From positions 62,001 through 126,000 of the forward strand of contig DATGXK010000014.1 of NCBI GenBank assembly GCA_035299025.1: a DNA stretch of 64,000 bases, in the 5' to 3' direction. Under the pieces are notes generated by a model, which saw only the letters and a program-made list of their open reading frames with translations, made no database searches and had not been told where the DNA came from. The position numbers were made by a program, and so were the translations under genes. Source of the DNA: Leadbetterella sp035299025 (GTDB lineage: Bacteria > Bacteroidota > Bacteroidia > Cytophagales > Spirosomataceae). Below are positions 41,501-49,585 of the stretch, in pieces (the first letter of the stretch is position 1; each line of letters opens with the position of its first letter).

Positions 41501-43953
41501 CAAATGTCTATATCACAGCTACTTTGATTCGGGCCATGAATCTGCCTGAACTGCCGCTGATGTCGGCTCACGGAATGAAAACCATTAAAGTGGATGACCC
41601 AAAACGCAGGATACCGATAGTAATAACGGCAGTTGAAAAATCACGGTCAAAAACCAAACAACGTGTAGATGTAAGAACTTCACCAAATACTGAGCTGACT
41701 ATTGCCGTGGTTGATGAAGGTATTTTGCAATTGAAAAACACCGAAACACCTAAAATCAACGAATATTTTTATCAAAAAAGGGCCTTGGGTGTTCGTTCGT
41801 TTGACTTGTACCCTTTGCTTTTACCAGAAATTCAATTGAACGGGAAAAGCAGCACAGGTGGTGACGGCAGCATGGGCAAACGTGTAAATCCATTGGCCAA
41901 TGGTCGTGCTGAATTGGTAGCGAAATGGAGTGGTCAAATAAAATCGGATGCCTCAGGAAAAGCCAGTTTCGAATTTGATATTCCTGAGTTTTTGGGAAGC
42001 CTCAGAATAATGGTGGTGGCCTATGATGATGAGAAATTTGGCTCTGCAGAACAAAAAATGACGGTTTCTGACCCAGTGAGTATTAGTGTTGGCATGCCGC
42101 TATTTTTGAGTCCATCAGACAAAGTAAAAGTGCCAGTAACGTTTTTCAATACTACTGAGTCTCCACAAATTGTGAAACTTTCGACACAAACCGAAGGTCA
42201 AATTTCAGTGGGTAATTTCGCAGAAAACAACATCACGATTGAGCCAGGAAAAGAAAAACATTTAGATCTAGAAGTGGCGGGAAAAGACAAAATGGGCTTA
42301 GGAAAACTGAAAGTTTTGGCAAAATCTGACAAAGAAACTTTCTCAAAAACCACTGAAATAAGTGTGCGTCCTGCAGGTTCATTGCAAAAATCTGGTACTT
42401 CGGGCATACTGGCCAAAAATACGGATTTGCCTTTTGCTGCTCCCACTGGTTATATTCCGGGTACTTTTTCTTCGAAAATATACATAGGCAATACGCCGAT
42501 GATGCAGTTTGGCAATCGCCTAGAAACCTTGCTTGCTTATCCGCATGGCTGCGTGGAGCAGACCGTTTCTAAAGCCTTTCCACAGCTTTATCTCGACGAT
42601 TTAATTCAACAAATTAATGGAAAATTGGAGATTTCAGAGTCAGGCCAATCTGAACTGAATCCGCAATATAATGTGAATGCTGCCATTCAAAAATTGGAAT
42701 CGATGCAGCTTTACAATGGAGCCGTGAGCTATTGGCCAGGTTCACCAGAGGAATATTGGTGGGGAACGGCTTATGCTTTGCATTTCCTTTTAGAAGCTCA
42801 AAAATCTGGCTTAGAGGTTTCGAAACCTGTGATTACCCAGATGGTAAATTATCTGACTCAACGCACCAACGAAGAGCAAACCAAAGAGACTATTTGGTCA
42901 AATACCAATGGCGTCTACAAGAAAAAAGAACGTTTGAAAACCGAAATTGCTTATTCACTTTATGTTTTGTCTTTGACAGAAGACCCAAACATTGCGGCCA
43001 TGAATCAGCTCAAGGCCGATTTTGCGAAGTTGTCGTCAGACCAACAGTTTTTAGTGGCTTGTGCCTTCAAACAAATTGGCGATGATGCTTCTTACTCAAA
43101 ACTTTTACCTAAGACTTTTGTAAAAGAGGTGTACGACCGTATGCTCGACGATAGTTTCTCTTCGCCAATTAGAAATATTGCTTTGGTGCTCAATACGTTG
43201 GTAGAAACTGACCCGCTGAACCCGCAAATTGCAAGTTTAACTCAGTCGCTCAATGGTGTTTTGAGCAATAAGTCGCTTTATTTAAACACCCAAGAACTTT
43301 CGTTTTCGATGTTGGCCATGGGTAAAATCTTGAAAACCAAAAAATCGACAGGAAAAGCGGAGATATATTCAGAGGGCAAACTGATAAGAACCGTAGAAGG
43401 CAAAGGCCAATGGATAGACATGACCAAATATCCGAAAGGCATCAGCGTGAAGTCGCTTAATGACAATCTATATTATTACTACGAGTCGGAAGGCATCAGA
43501 AAAGATAATAAATTTATAGCCGAAGACAAGTTTTTGAAAGCCCGTCGTACCTACTTTACTCGCACAGGCGAGGTGATAAAAAGCCCAGTTTTTAAACAAA
43601 ACCAATTGGTGGTAGTACGACTTACAGTAAGTGCCCAAGCAGGTTTGATGTACAATGTAGACAATGTGGTGTTGACCGATATGCTACCAGCAGGACTAGA
43701 AATAGAAAATCCAAGATTGGTAGAGGATCGTGACATGCCATGGATCAAAAACGCCTCAAACACCACATATTTTGATATCAGAGACGACAGAATCAACTAT
43801 TTCGTAAATGTGGACAACACCGAACGACACTATTATTACCTAGCCCGAGCAGTTTCAAGAGGCACATTCGTGCAAGGCCCAGTTTCAGCCGACGCCATGT
43901 ATAATAACAATTTGAGAAGTTATTGGGGCGGCGGCACTGTGGTGGTGAATTGA
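38587..43953 (+). CDS. Bacterial alpha-2-macroglobulin family lipoprotein
   Basis: The 1788-residue protein has a lipoprotein signal (FFPLVFLFNSC) and the string of MG domains typical of bacterial alpha-2-macroglobulin. One hallmark is YGDREIYRPGETINLNTVIRN (contains DREIYRPGETINLN), around residue 565; VAVVDEGILQLK-like sequence (AVVDEGILQLK) is near 1040. The thioester motif is C1322-V-E-Q1325 in YPHGCVEQTVSKAFP, so this is the thioester-bearing type that traps proteases covalently. The alpha-helical toroid follows. It is paired with pbpC downstream, an arrangement thought to protect and repair the cell wall after attack. Confidence 0.95.
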   Translation: MKRSILFFPLVFLFNSCNHLPEVGIKSVGFGDEIEVLQNLFFEFDEELVFDGDLNKWESTPYMDFEPKIEGKFKWIGKKELVFSPSKPMKFANEYKAKLSENLLKRKKGKMGIDKNETIKFHTPYLKVKDAQMYFAKNKQNQKEARVLLELNGKYDAHNIKDEIKILDGNKELDYKMVPAENSTNLVLALATFPDTRKGEITAKIEAKADNPQKFKNSEKLDLDYLPADKLEILKMQTSFKKLKGYVYIKTTQQVDIAQVEKHIKIDPAVRFSVEAADQGFTIKGEFNQDDLYKITLNKTIVGVLGGKMDEDYEGEAFFGRVNPYLEFTNKNAQYMSNVGNRNIGINIVNIPKVNVSISKIFENNILPFLKGTRRSYYGDEEQEYYYSSEADIYSDLISSKKIETADLPVKQGVSVLNLPLPDQTAKRGIYFISIESEDEYYRKIQKIVSISDIGLITKMSQNQEDVIVLANSIMQTTPISGLEIKLISNNNQEITKGTTDANGMVVFKNLKKNNPNFLVAMVTANSKDDFNYLLFDDTEIETSKFDITGKNFNEAGLDAFIYGDREIYRPGETINLNTVIRNNNWETPKNIPIKIQVKQPNGKEVSSLMTQTNPSGAISHSVKLERSALTGFYNVDVFTGNNVLIGSKSISVEDFMPDRIKVNIDAPEKVEIGQKANIKLQANNLFGPHAADNKYELDFSIKRKTFQPKGYESFTFGIDDQTKFENEIRNGMTNAKGEGIQIFDISDKFANKGLLEGKVLVSVFDETGRPVHRQKTFDIYTQKQFFGVKIPAYFVGTNATFPIELAALNSAGANVAANATMQIYLLEYQTVLEKTDEGLRYVSKKKEKLIKSHDLKFGTKNITQNFVPKISGEYEIRVKPADADSYVSSNFYAYGYGSKASFEVDTDGEVQIETNQENYLLGEKAKAILKTPFDGKLLITIENAGILEHKFVQTQNKSAEITIDLGTAHLPNVYITATLIRAMNLPELPLMSAHGMKTIKVDDPKRRIPIVITAVEKSRSKTKQRVDVRTSPNTELTIAVVDEGILQLKNTETPKINEYFYQKRALGVRSFDLYPLLLPEIQLNGKSSTGGDGSMGKRVNPLANGRAELVAKWSGQIKSDASGKASFEFDIPEFLGSLRIMVVAYDDEKFGSAEQKMTVSDPVSISVGMPLFLSPSDKVKVPVTFFNTTESPQIVKLSTQTEGQISVGNFAENNITIEPGKEKHLDLEVAGKDKMGLGKLKVLAKSDKETFSKTTEISVRPAGSLQKSGTSGILAKNTDLPFAAPTGYIPGTFSSKIYIGNTPMMQFGNRLETLLAYPHGCVEQTVSKAFPQLYLDDLIQQINGKLEISESGQSELNPQYNVNAAIQKLESMQLYNGAVSYWPGSPEEYWWGTAYALHFLLEAQKSGLEVSKPVITQMVNYLTQRTNEEQTKETIWSNTNGVYKKKERLKTEIAYSLYVLSLTEDPNIAAMNQLKADFAKLSSDQQFLVACAFKQIGDDASYSKLLPKTFVKEVYDRMLDDSFSSPIRNIALVLNTLVETDPLNPQIASLTQSLNGVLSNKSLYLNTQELSFSMLAMGKILKTKKSTGKAEIYSEGKLIRTVEGKGQWIDMTKYPKGISVKSLNDNLYYYYESEGIRKDNKFIAEDKFLKARRTYFTRTGEVIKSPVFKQNQLVVVRLTVSAQAGLMYNVDNVVLTDMLPAGLEIENPRLVEDRDMPWIKNASNTTYFDIRDDRINYFVNVDNTERHYYYLARAVSRGTFVQGPVSADAMYNNNLRSYWGGGTVVVN

Positions 43954-43975
43954 TGGGGTGAATTTTACATATAAA

Positions 43976-44008
43976 ACAGTTGACAACTTTTCAAAAGTTG
44001 TCAACTGT
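43976..44008. repeat. 33-base near-perfect palindrome (dispersed element, copy 1)
   Basis: ACAGTTGACAACTTTT (43976-43991) and AAAAGTTGTCAACTGT (43993-44008) are perfect 16-base inverted arms around one C. It lies in the short gap between the macroglobulin and pbpC genes, ending 12 bases before the pbpC GTG. There is no T run, so it is not a typical terminator. A second, slightly degraded copy is at 55118-55145. Confidence 0.9.
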
Positions 44009-44020
44009 GAAGATTACTAA

Positions 44021-46339
44021 GTGACGAATAGAAAAAAATTGGCCTTTTTCCGTTTTATTGAGCTCGCCAAAGTAAAATACACCTTGGCTGCATTAGCTTT
44101 GATTTTGGTCTTAGATTTGGCATTTCCAGTAAAAGTACCAAACAATTACTCCACAGTGGTGCTAGATGATGAAGGTCGTATATTGAGTGCTTACCTCAAC
44201 AATGAAGATAAATGGCGGCTCAAAACTAATGTGGAGGAGGTTTCTCCTTTTTTCTTGAAGGCCATTATTGAGAAAGAAGACAAATACTTTTATTATCATC
44301 CTGGGGTAAATCCGGTGGCTATTTTTCGGGCTTTAGCTTCTAATGTCCACAAGAAAAAGCGGGTTTCGGGTGCGTCTACCATTACGATGCAGGTTGTTCG
44401 AATGATTTATCCCAACGACCGAACGTATTTCAACAAAATCAAGGAAATAATCAGAGCCGTTCAGCTTGAATTGCATTATTCTAAAAAGGAAATCTTGGCT
44501 CTTTATCTCAATTTGATTCCTTTTGGCTCCAATGTGGAGGGCATTAAAGCTGCCTCGTATGTGTATTTGCAAAAACATCCTTCGCAGCTGAGTTTGGCTC
44601 AGGCTATGGTTTTGAGTTTGGTACCTAACAAACCTAGCCTTTTGCTTTCGGGCAAAAACAATTCGCAATTGGAGTTTTTCAAAAACAAATGGCTGAAGCT
44701 TTTTGAAAAACAAAAAATTTTCAACCAAAACGAGATTGCACTTGCCCAAAACGAAACCGTAAATCTGAAAAGAAGCACTTTCATTAAGCGAGCACCGCAT
44801 ATTTCAGACCGATTGGCAGCAGAATCTGCTTCGCCATATATTCGCTCATCAATACATTCTGGTTATCAGCTTCAGGTCGAAAAACAGCTGTCGGCTTATC
44901 TCCAAAGGCTCGAAACCATCGGGGTGAAAAACGGTATGGCCATGGTGGTGGACAACAAAACCATGAAAGTGCTGGTGTATTGCGGCTCTGCAGACTACAA
45001 AAACCGAATGGATGGAGGACAAGTGGATGGTATTACCTCGGTTCGTTCGCCTGGCAGTGCCTTGAAACCATATTTGTATGCCTTGGCCTTGGAAAAGGGA
45101 ATCATTAATCCCAAGACCATTTTGTACGATATTCCAACCGATTTTGGTGGTTTTAAGCCCGAAAACTTTGACGATACTTTTCAAGGCCAAGTGAGTATGC
45201 AAGATGCTTTGCAGCAATCGCTCAATATTCCAGCCGTAAAAACCTTGGACGAATATGGCCTCGCCGATTTCTTGATTGAAATGAAAAAAGCAGACTTCAA
45301 AAGCATCAAAGAAAATGAAGACAAACTCGGCCTTTCGGCCATTTTGGGCGGTTGTGGCGTGAGTATGGAAGAAATGGTGCGGCTTTATGCTACATTTGCC
45401 AACGGAGGGTTTTTCCAAGAACTCAATTTTACTTCAAATGCAAATTTGCCAAAAATTCAACCCAAATCAATGCTTGATCCCGCTTCGTGCTACATCATTT
45501 CTGATATTTTAAGCGGAATCCAGCGGCCTGATTTTCCCAATAACTTCGATTTTACATTTCGTTTACCCAAAATCGCTTGGAAAACGGGTACTTCCTTTGG
45601 AAAACGGGACGCTTGGGCAATTGGCTACAATCCCGATTACACAGTTGGTGTTTGGCTGGGCAACTTTTCGGGGGAAAGCATACCGCAACTGAGCGGTGCA
45701 GCGGTGGCTACACCATTACTTTTCCAGATATTCAACACCATTGAGAAAAACAAACCGTGGTTTAAAAAGCCCGAAAGTTTGGTTTACAGAGAAGTTTGTT
45801 CGGTTACTGGTTTACCTAAAAACGACTTTTGCAAAGACACCCAAATGGATCTTTTTGTGGGTAATGTTTTTTACAAAAAGAAATGTCAACACCTCAAAAA
45901 AGTTTGGGTAAATGCCGCTGAAACTATAAGTTATTGCGGTTTTTGTTTGGATAGAAATATTGCCGTCCAGAAAGAATACATCAATTATCCGCCAGAATAT
46001 TTGTCTTTTTTGCAAAGCAATGGCTTGCCTTACAACTCTCCGCCGCCGCATAATCCCAACTGTACGCACACCACGAAATCACAAACGCTACGTATCGTTT
46101 CACCCAGAGACAAAGGCTTGTATTATATCGAAAAGCAGAATCCACAGGAAATCGAACTCAAAGCAAGTGTTTCGGTAGGCACCCAAAACGTATTCTGGTA
46201 TCACAATAACCAACTTGTGGGAAAATTTGAAGCACACAAAAGTGTTTTCATAAAACCCGAATTAGGTAAAAACACCATCACATGTACCGACGAAAACGGT
46301 AAAAGCGTGAATGTGTGGTTTGAGGTGAGGGGATTGTGA
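44021..46339 (+). CDS. pbpC: Penicillin-binding protein 1C
   Basis: The 772-residue bifunctional PBP has an N-terminal membrane helix (YTLAALALILVLDLAF), then a glycosyltransferase domain: EKEDKYFYYHPGVNPVAIFRA, with GASTITMQVVRM and YSKKEILALYLNLIPFG. The transpeptidase motifs are SxxK in SPGSALKPYLYALALEKG, SxN in QQSLNIPAVKTL, and KTGT in WKTGTSFGKRDAWAIGYNP. A C-terminal PBP1C domain (about 690-772, IVSPRDKGLYYIEKQ) is present. The start is GTG at 44021. It follows the alpha-2-macroglobulin gene by 67 bases, the conserved PbpC pairing. Confidence 0.95.
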   Translation: MTNRKKLAFFRFIELAKVKYTLAALALILVLDLAFPVKVPNNYSTVVLDDEGRILSAYLNNEDKWRLKTNVEEVSPFFLKAIIEKEDKYFYYHPGVNPVAIFRALASNVHKKKRVSGASTITMQVVRMIYPNDRTYFNKIKEIIRAVQLELHYSKKEILALYLNLIPFGSNVEGIKAASYVYLQKHPSQLSLAQAMVLSLVPNKPSLLLSGKNNSQLEFFKNKWLKLFEKQKIFNQNEIALAQNETVNLKRSTFIKRAPHISDRLAAESASPYIRSSIHSGYQLQVEKQLSAYLQRLETIGVKNGMAMVVDNKTMKVLVYCGSADYKNRMDGGQVDGITSVRSPGSALKPYLYALALEKGIINPKTILYDIPTDFGGFKPENFDDTFQGQVSMQDALQQSLNIPAVKTLDEYGLADFLIEMKKADFKSIKENEDKLGLSAILGGCGVSMEEMVRLYATFANGGFFQELNFTSNANLPKIQPKSMLDPASCYIISDILSGIQRPDFPNNFDFTFRLPKIAWKTGTSFGKRDAWAIGYNPDYTVGVWLGNFSGESIPQLSGAAVATPLLFQIFNTIEKNKPWFKKPESLVYREVCSVTGLPKNDFCKDTQMDLFVGNVFYKKKCQHLKKVWVNAAETISYCGFCLDRNIAVQKEYINYPPEYLSFLQSNGLPYNSPPPHNPNCTHTTKSQTLRIVSPRDKGLYYIEKQNPQEIELKASVSVGTQNVFWYHNNQLVGKFEAHKSVFIKPELGKNTITCTDENGKSVNVWFEVRGL

Positions 46340-46357
46340 AAATTTAAAACAAATGAT

Positions 46358-47545
46358 TTATTTAAATCTATAGGAAAAAATTAGGTTGGTTTTATGATAC
46401 TTGGATTGAGAATCTGGATAATTCAAAAGTATGTCATCGTTTGAATGAGTTCTGAATTCAACAGAGATTCTATTTTTCTCATAACCAAATCCAGCTCCAA
46501 AATAGACTGTTGGCATAAATTCAACAAATTTCCTATTGTTTACATATAGGTATTTATTAAAATTGATTCCAAGACCTGGAGCAGCCAACAAATTCAGAAA
46601 TAGTTTATTTTTATTCTTGAGAAAAAAACTATTTCTGAATCCAATCGGAAAATGTACATATGAGTAATTTACTTTTAAATTATATCCCTGATTTGAAATT
46701 TTTCTGGATAAGGATTGGAAGGTCGGATTAATAAAAACACTTAGTTTATCTTTTTTAAATGGCAAAATGTAATTGAATAGCAGTCCAATATTGAATGAAG
46801 GTTTGGTCTCAAAATTTACCCAATCTTTAAAATATACGTAATCTATATATTTGAAATTGCTTAATCCCGAGCCAATAGTAAGTCCAATTTGAAGACCATT
46901 CTTCTTACTAATTGATTGAATAATCTTTGATTCAGAATTTTTTGATTTATTGTACTTTGTGATAACGTCTTTTAAGTCACTCTCATTATACTGTATTTTT
47001 CTAATTGATTCTTTATCAATTACTACAGTAGAAAGTTCAACCCTAATTTGTTCTCTAAACTCATTATTCTCAGAAATTAGATCATTGGATGATATAAATT
47101 CTTTGTATACAAATTGTTTTGGATTTTGATTTAGGATGGAATAAAAATATTTCTTATTGGAACCCATTTTATATGAATAAAGTGTAGCCTGCCCTTCGAC
47201 AATTATATTAAGAAATGCCGTAATTGTTTTAAATTCTGGTTGACTATCTGTTGACAATTCAGCCGTTTTATTTGATGAGATATCTAATTCAAATGTTCTT
47301 TTTACAAACTTAAATTGATTTTCAACCCCAAATTCTATTATGTTATCTAAAGTTCCCTTTTTCTCCCTATCGTTTTCTGTTATTTTATAAATGAAGGAAC
47401 TGGGATTATCACTCCAGCCCTGATTTTTGATAAAACAATCACTTTTCTTGTTTTCGGCATCTACATAGTAACCCTTTTCGAATAGTATCTGAGAAATAGA
47501 AAGTGTTGGATAAAGAATAAAAAGTGAGAAGATAAATATTTTCAT
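46358..47545 (-). CDS. Outer-membrane beta-barrel protein, AT-rich orphan
   Basis: The 395-residue protein has a signal peptide (IFIFSLFILYPTLSISQ). An N-terminal region of about 200 residues is of unknown fold. A C-terminal beta-barrel of outer-membrane protein type runs from about residue 215 (GLQIGLTIGSG, FNIGLLFNYILPFKK, FPIGFRNSFFLK, VYFGAGFGYEKNRISVEFR), ending in LIFSYRFK. The domain arrangement recalls PorT-family barrels but I cannot name it. The coding DNA is clearly more AT-rich than the flanking pbpC and prfB genes. It lies convergent to pbpC with no terminator between them. Confidence 0.75.
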   Translation of the reverse strand: MKIFIFSLFILYPTLSISQILFEKGYYVDAENKKSDCFIKNQGWSDNPSSFIYKITENDREKKGTLDNIIEFGVENQFKFVKRTFELDISSNKTAELSTDSQPEFKTITAFLNIIVEGQATLYSYKMGSNKKYFYSILNQNPKQFVYKEFISSNDLISENNEFREQIRVELSTVVIDKESIRKIQYNESDLKDVITKYNKSKNSESKIIQSISKKNGLQIGLTIGSGLSNFKYIDYVYFKDWVNFETKPSFNIGLLFNYILPFKKDKLSVFINPTFQSLSRKISNQGYNLKVNYSYVHFPIGFRNSFFLKNKNKLFLNLLAAPGLGINFNKYLYVNNRKFVEFMPTVYFGAGFGYEKNRISVEFRTHSNDDILLNYPDSQSKYHKTNLIFSYRFK

Positions 47546-47713
47546 TTATTTGGATTGAGGTTTCTTCAATAATTTCACGAAGATAAATTACTTAATGAGT
47601 ATCTCAAAAATCTATTTTGGATTTGTCATCATAGAATTATTTTTTATGACATTTAATTTTTTAAATTTCCACATTTCATCTAATTCAAACTTCCATTTTA
47701 CCTCAATTCTACC

Positions 47714-47721
47714 TACCTTTG
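47714..47721 (+). promoter_or_regulatory. -7 element TACCTTTG for prfB
   Basis: TACCTTTG matches TAnnTTTG, 38 bases before the ATG at 47760. No TTTG at the -33 position was found. Confidence 0.5.
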
Positions 47722-47759
47722 CAGACTTTTTAATTAATTTTTAACCATTTAAGGAAATC

Positions 47760-48837
47760 ATGACAACAGACGCGTTGAAAGATTTGAGAGCCAGAGTGTC
47801 GGCTTTGAGGAGGTATCTTTGACTACGATAACCGGAAAGAGAAGCTCGGGGATTTAGAAAATCAACAGGCCCAACCGGAGTTCTGGAACGACTCCGATCA
47901 TGCACAAAAAATTGTAAAGGAAATCCAGACCCTTAAAAACTGGACAGAGTACTACGAAGAAGCCGAAACTTCTATCAGCGACCTTGAAACCCTCCACGAG
48001 TTCTATCAAATGGACGAAGTGACAGAGGAAGAAATCAAGGCTGAAGGCAAAAAAACTGAGACCATAATTGAGGAACTTGAACTCAAGAAAATGCTTTCGA
48101 ATGAGGAAGACCAATTTTCGGCGGTGATAGAAATCAACTCGGGTGCTGGTGGTACAGAAAGCCAAGACTGGGCGAGTATGCTCTACCGTATGTACCTCAT
48201 GTGGGCTCAAAAACACAAATACAAAGTAACCCAAATCGACTGGCAAGACGGTGACGGTGCGGGTATCAAGTCGGCTTCGATGCAGATTGATGGGCCTATG
48301 GCTTACGGATTTTTAAAGTCAGAAAATGGCGTACACCGTTTGGTGCGTATTTCGCCATTTGACTCCAATGCTCGTCGTCACACTTCGTTTGCTTCGGTTT
48401 ATGCCTATCCATTGGTGGACGATACCATCGAAATTGCCATAAATCCAGCTGACATCGAAATTCAAACTTCACGATCAGGCGGTGCAGGTGGACAAAACGT
48501 AAACAAGGTAGAAACCAAGGTGCAGCTGACCCACAAACCATCGGGAATTGTGATTGTTTGCCAAATTGAGCGGAGCCAGTTGGCGAACAAAGAGCACGCC
48601 ATGAACATGCTAAGGTCGCGTTTGTACCAGATTGAAGTAGAAAAGCGAAACGCAGCTCGTGCAGACATAGAATCGTCAAAGAAAAATATTGAGTGGGGTT
48701 CTCAAATACGTAACTATGTTTTTCACCCATACAAATTAGTGAAAGACGCCCGTTCAGGTCATGAAACCTCTGATATTCAGTCAGTAATGGATGGAGATTT
48801 GGATGATTTTATAAAGGCTTATTTGATGTTGGATTGA
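47760..48837 (+). CDS. prfB: Peptide chain release factor 2 with programmed +1 frameshift
   Basis: The gene is read as 47760-47819 then 47821-48837 (358 residues). Translation from ATG 47760 meets TGA at 47820-47822 after 20 codons. The site AGGAGG-TAT-CTT-TGA-C is the classic RF2 frameshift signal: an internal Shine-Dalgarno, slippery CTT and in-frame UGA. After slipping one base the frame continues to the end. The protein has the SPF tripeptide in RISPFDSNARRHTSF, the GGQ motif in RSGGAGGQNVNKVETK, and C-terminal ESSKKNIEWGSQIRNYVFHPYK (contains WGSQIRNYVFHPYK). RF2 releases peptides at UAA and UGA, so the site autoregulates it. A TACCTTTG promoter element and a terminator flank it. Confidence 0.97.
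47811..47823 (+). promoter_or_regulatory. prfB programmed frameshift site
   Basis: The heptamer CTT-TGA-C (47817-47823) follows an AGGAGG that ends at 47813, three bases before CTT (AGG-TAT-CTT). Low RF2 slows termination at UGA and allows the +1 shift. Spacing matches the E. coli site. Confidence 0.95.
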
Positions 48838-48859
48838 TAAGAGATTCGAATATAAAAAA

Positions 48860-48890
48860 AAAGGCATTTTCAGAAATTGAAAGTGCCTTT
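48860..48890. terminator. Terminator between prfB and the YceI gene
   Basis: AAAGGCA-t-TTTC and GAAA-g-TGCCTTT form an imperfect stem with a central loop. It lies between two convergent genes and can serve both directions. Confidence 0.7.
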
Positions 48891-48940
48891 CTTGTTATCG
48901 CCAAAATCGTAAATCAAAAATCTACAATCGTAAATTCACA

Positions 48941-49456
48941 TTAAGCCTGCTTTGTCAATTGCACGTTCAAAATCAATTTCACGTCGTCGCTCACTACTAC
49001 ACCACCTGCTTCGGTTACTGCAGACCAAGTTAGACCGAAATCTTTACGATTGATTTTACCAGAAATTTCAAACCCAGCTTTGGTTTGTCCGTAGAAATCA
49101 GTCATTAAACCACCAAATTCAGCATCAAGTTCTACTTCTTTGGTTACGTCTTTAATGGTCAAGTTTCCTTTCAATACGTTGTTTGCATAAGATGTTGAAA
49201 CAAAACTCAAAGTTGGGAATGCTTCGGCGTCAAAAAACTCGCCTGATTTTAAATGTCCGTCACGTTGCTCATTTCCGGTAGAAATAGAGTCAATTTGAGC
49301 CGAAAAGCTGATTTGAGCGTTTTCAAATGAATCATCACCAGCCGTTTCTGCGGTGGCGTCGTAAGCCTTGAAGTCACCAGTTACGGTGCTGATCATTAAG
49401 TGTTTTACTTTGAATTGCACTTCTGAGTGCAAAGGATCGATTTTCCAGATTGCCAT
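48941..49456 (-). CDS. YceI-family protein
   Basis: The 171-residue protein is a single YceI lipocalin-like beta-barrel: WKIDPLHSEVQFKVKHLMIS, with DPLHSEVQFKVKHLMIS as the family start, TVTGDFKAYDATA, RDGHLKSGEFFDAEAFPTLSF, LTIKDVTKEVELDAEFGG and KINRKDFGLTWSAV. YceI proteins bind polyprenyl-type lipids such as isoprenoid quinones. No signal peptide is present, so it is cytoplasmic, unlike E. coli YceI. It is monocistronic. Confidence 0.92.
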   Translation of the reverse strand: MAIWKIDPLHSEVQFKVKHLMISTVTGDFKAYDATAETAGDDSFENAQISFSAQIDSISTGNEQRDGHLKSGEFFDAEAFPTLSFVSTSYANNVLKGNLTIKDVTKEVELDAEFGGLMTDFYGQTKAGFEISGKINRKDFGLTWSAVTEAGGVVVSDDVKLILNVQLTKQA

Positions 49457-49585
49457 TGTATTAATTATTTTATGTTATTACAAAATATGTATATACATTA
49501 ATAACTGCGGTTGATTATTTTTGGTTCATTTAAAAGAACTTTTTTTTAAATTTTTTGAGGAGCGACTTTAGAATAGGGTCAGAAT

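Noticed and set aside
43976..44008. Rho-independent terminator
   Set aside because: The stem is strong but AT-rich, and no T run follows on either strand; a second copy elsewhere fits a dispersed element better.
44333..45418. Minus-strand ORFs of 155 and 189 residues
   Set aside because: They lie wholly inside pbpC, whose protein is fully conserved; the minus frames show no family motif.
47760..47822. prfB as a pseudogene or a short separate ORF ending at the TGA
   Set aside because: The TGA lies in a canonical RF2 frameshift site and the +1 frame continues with a normal RF2 sequence.
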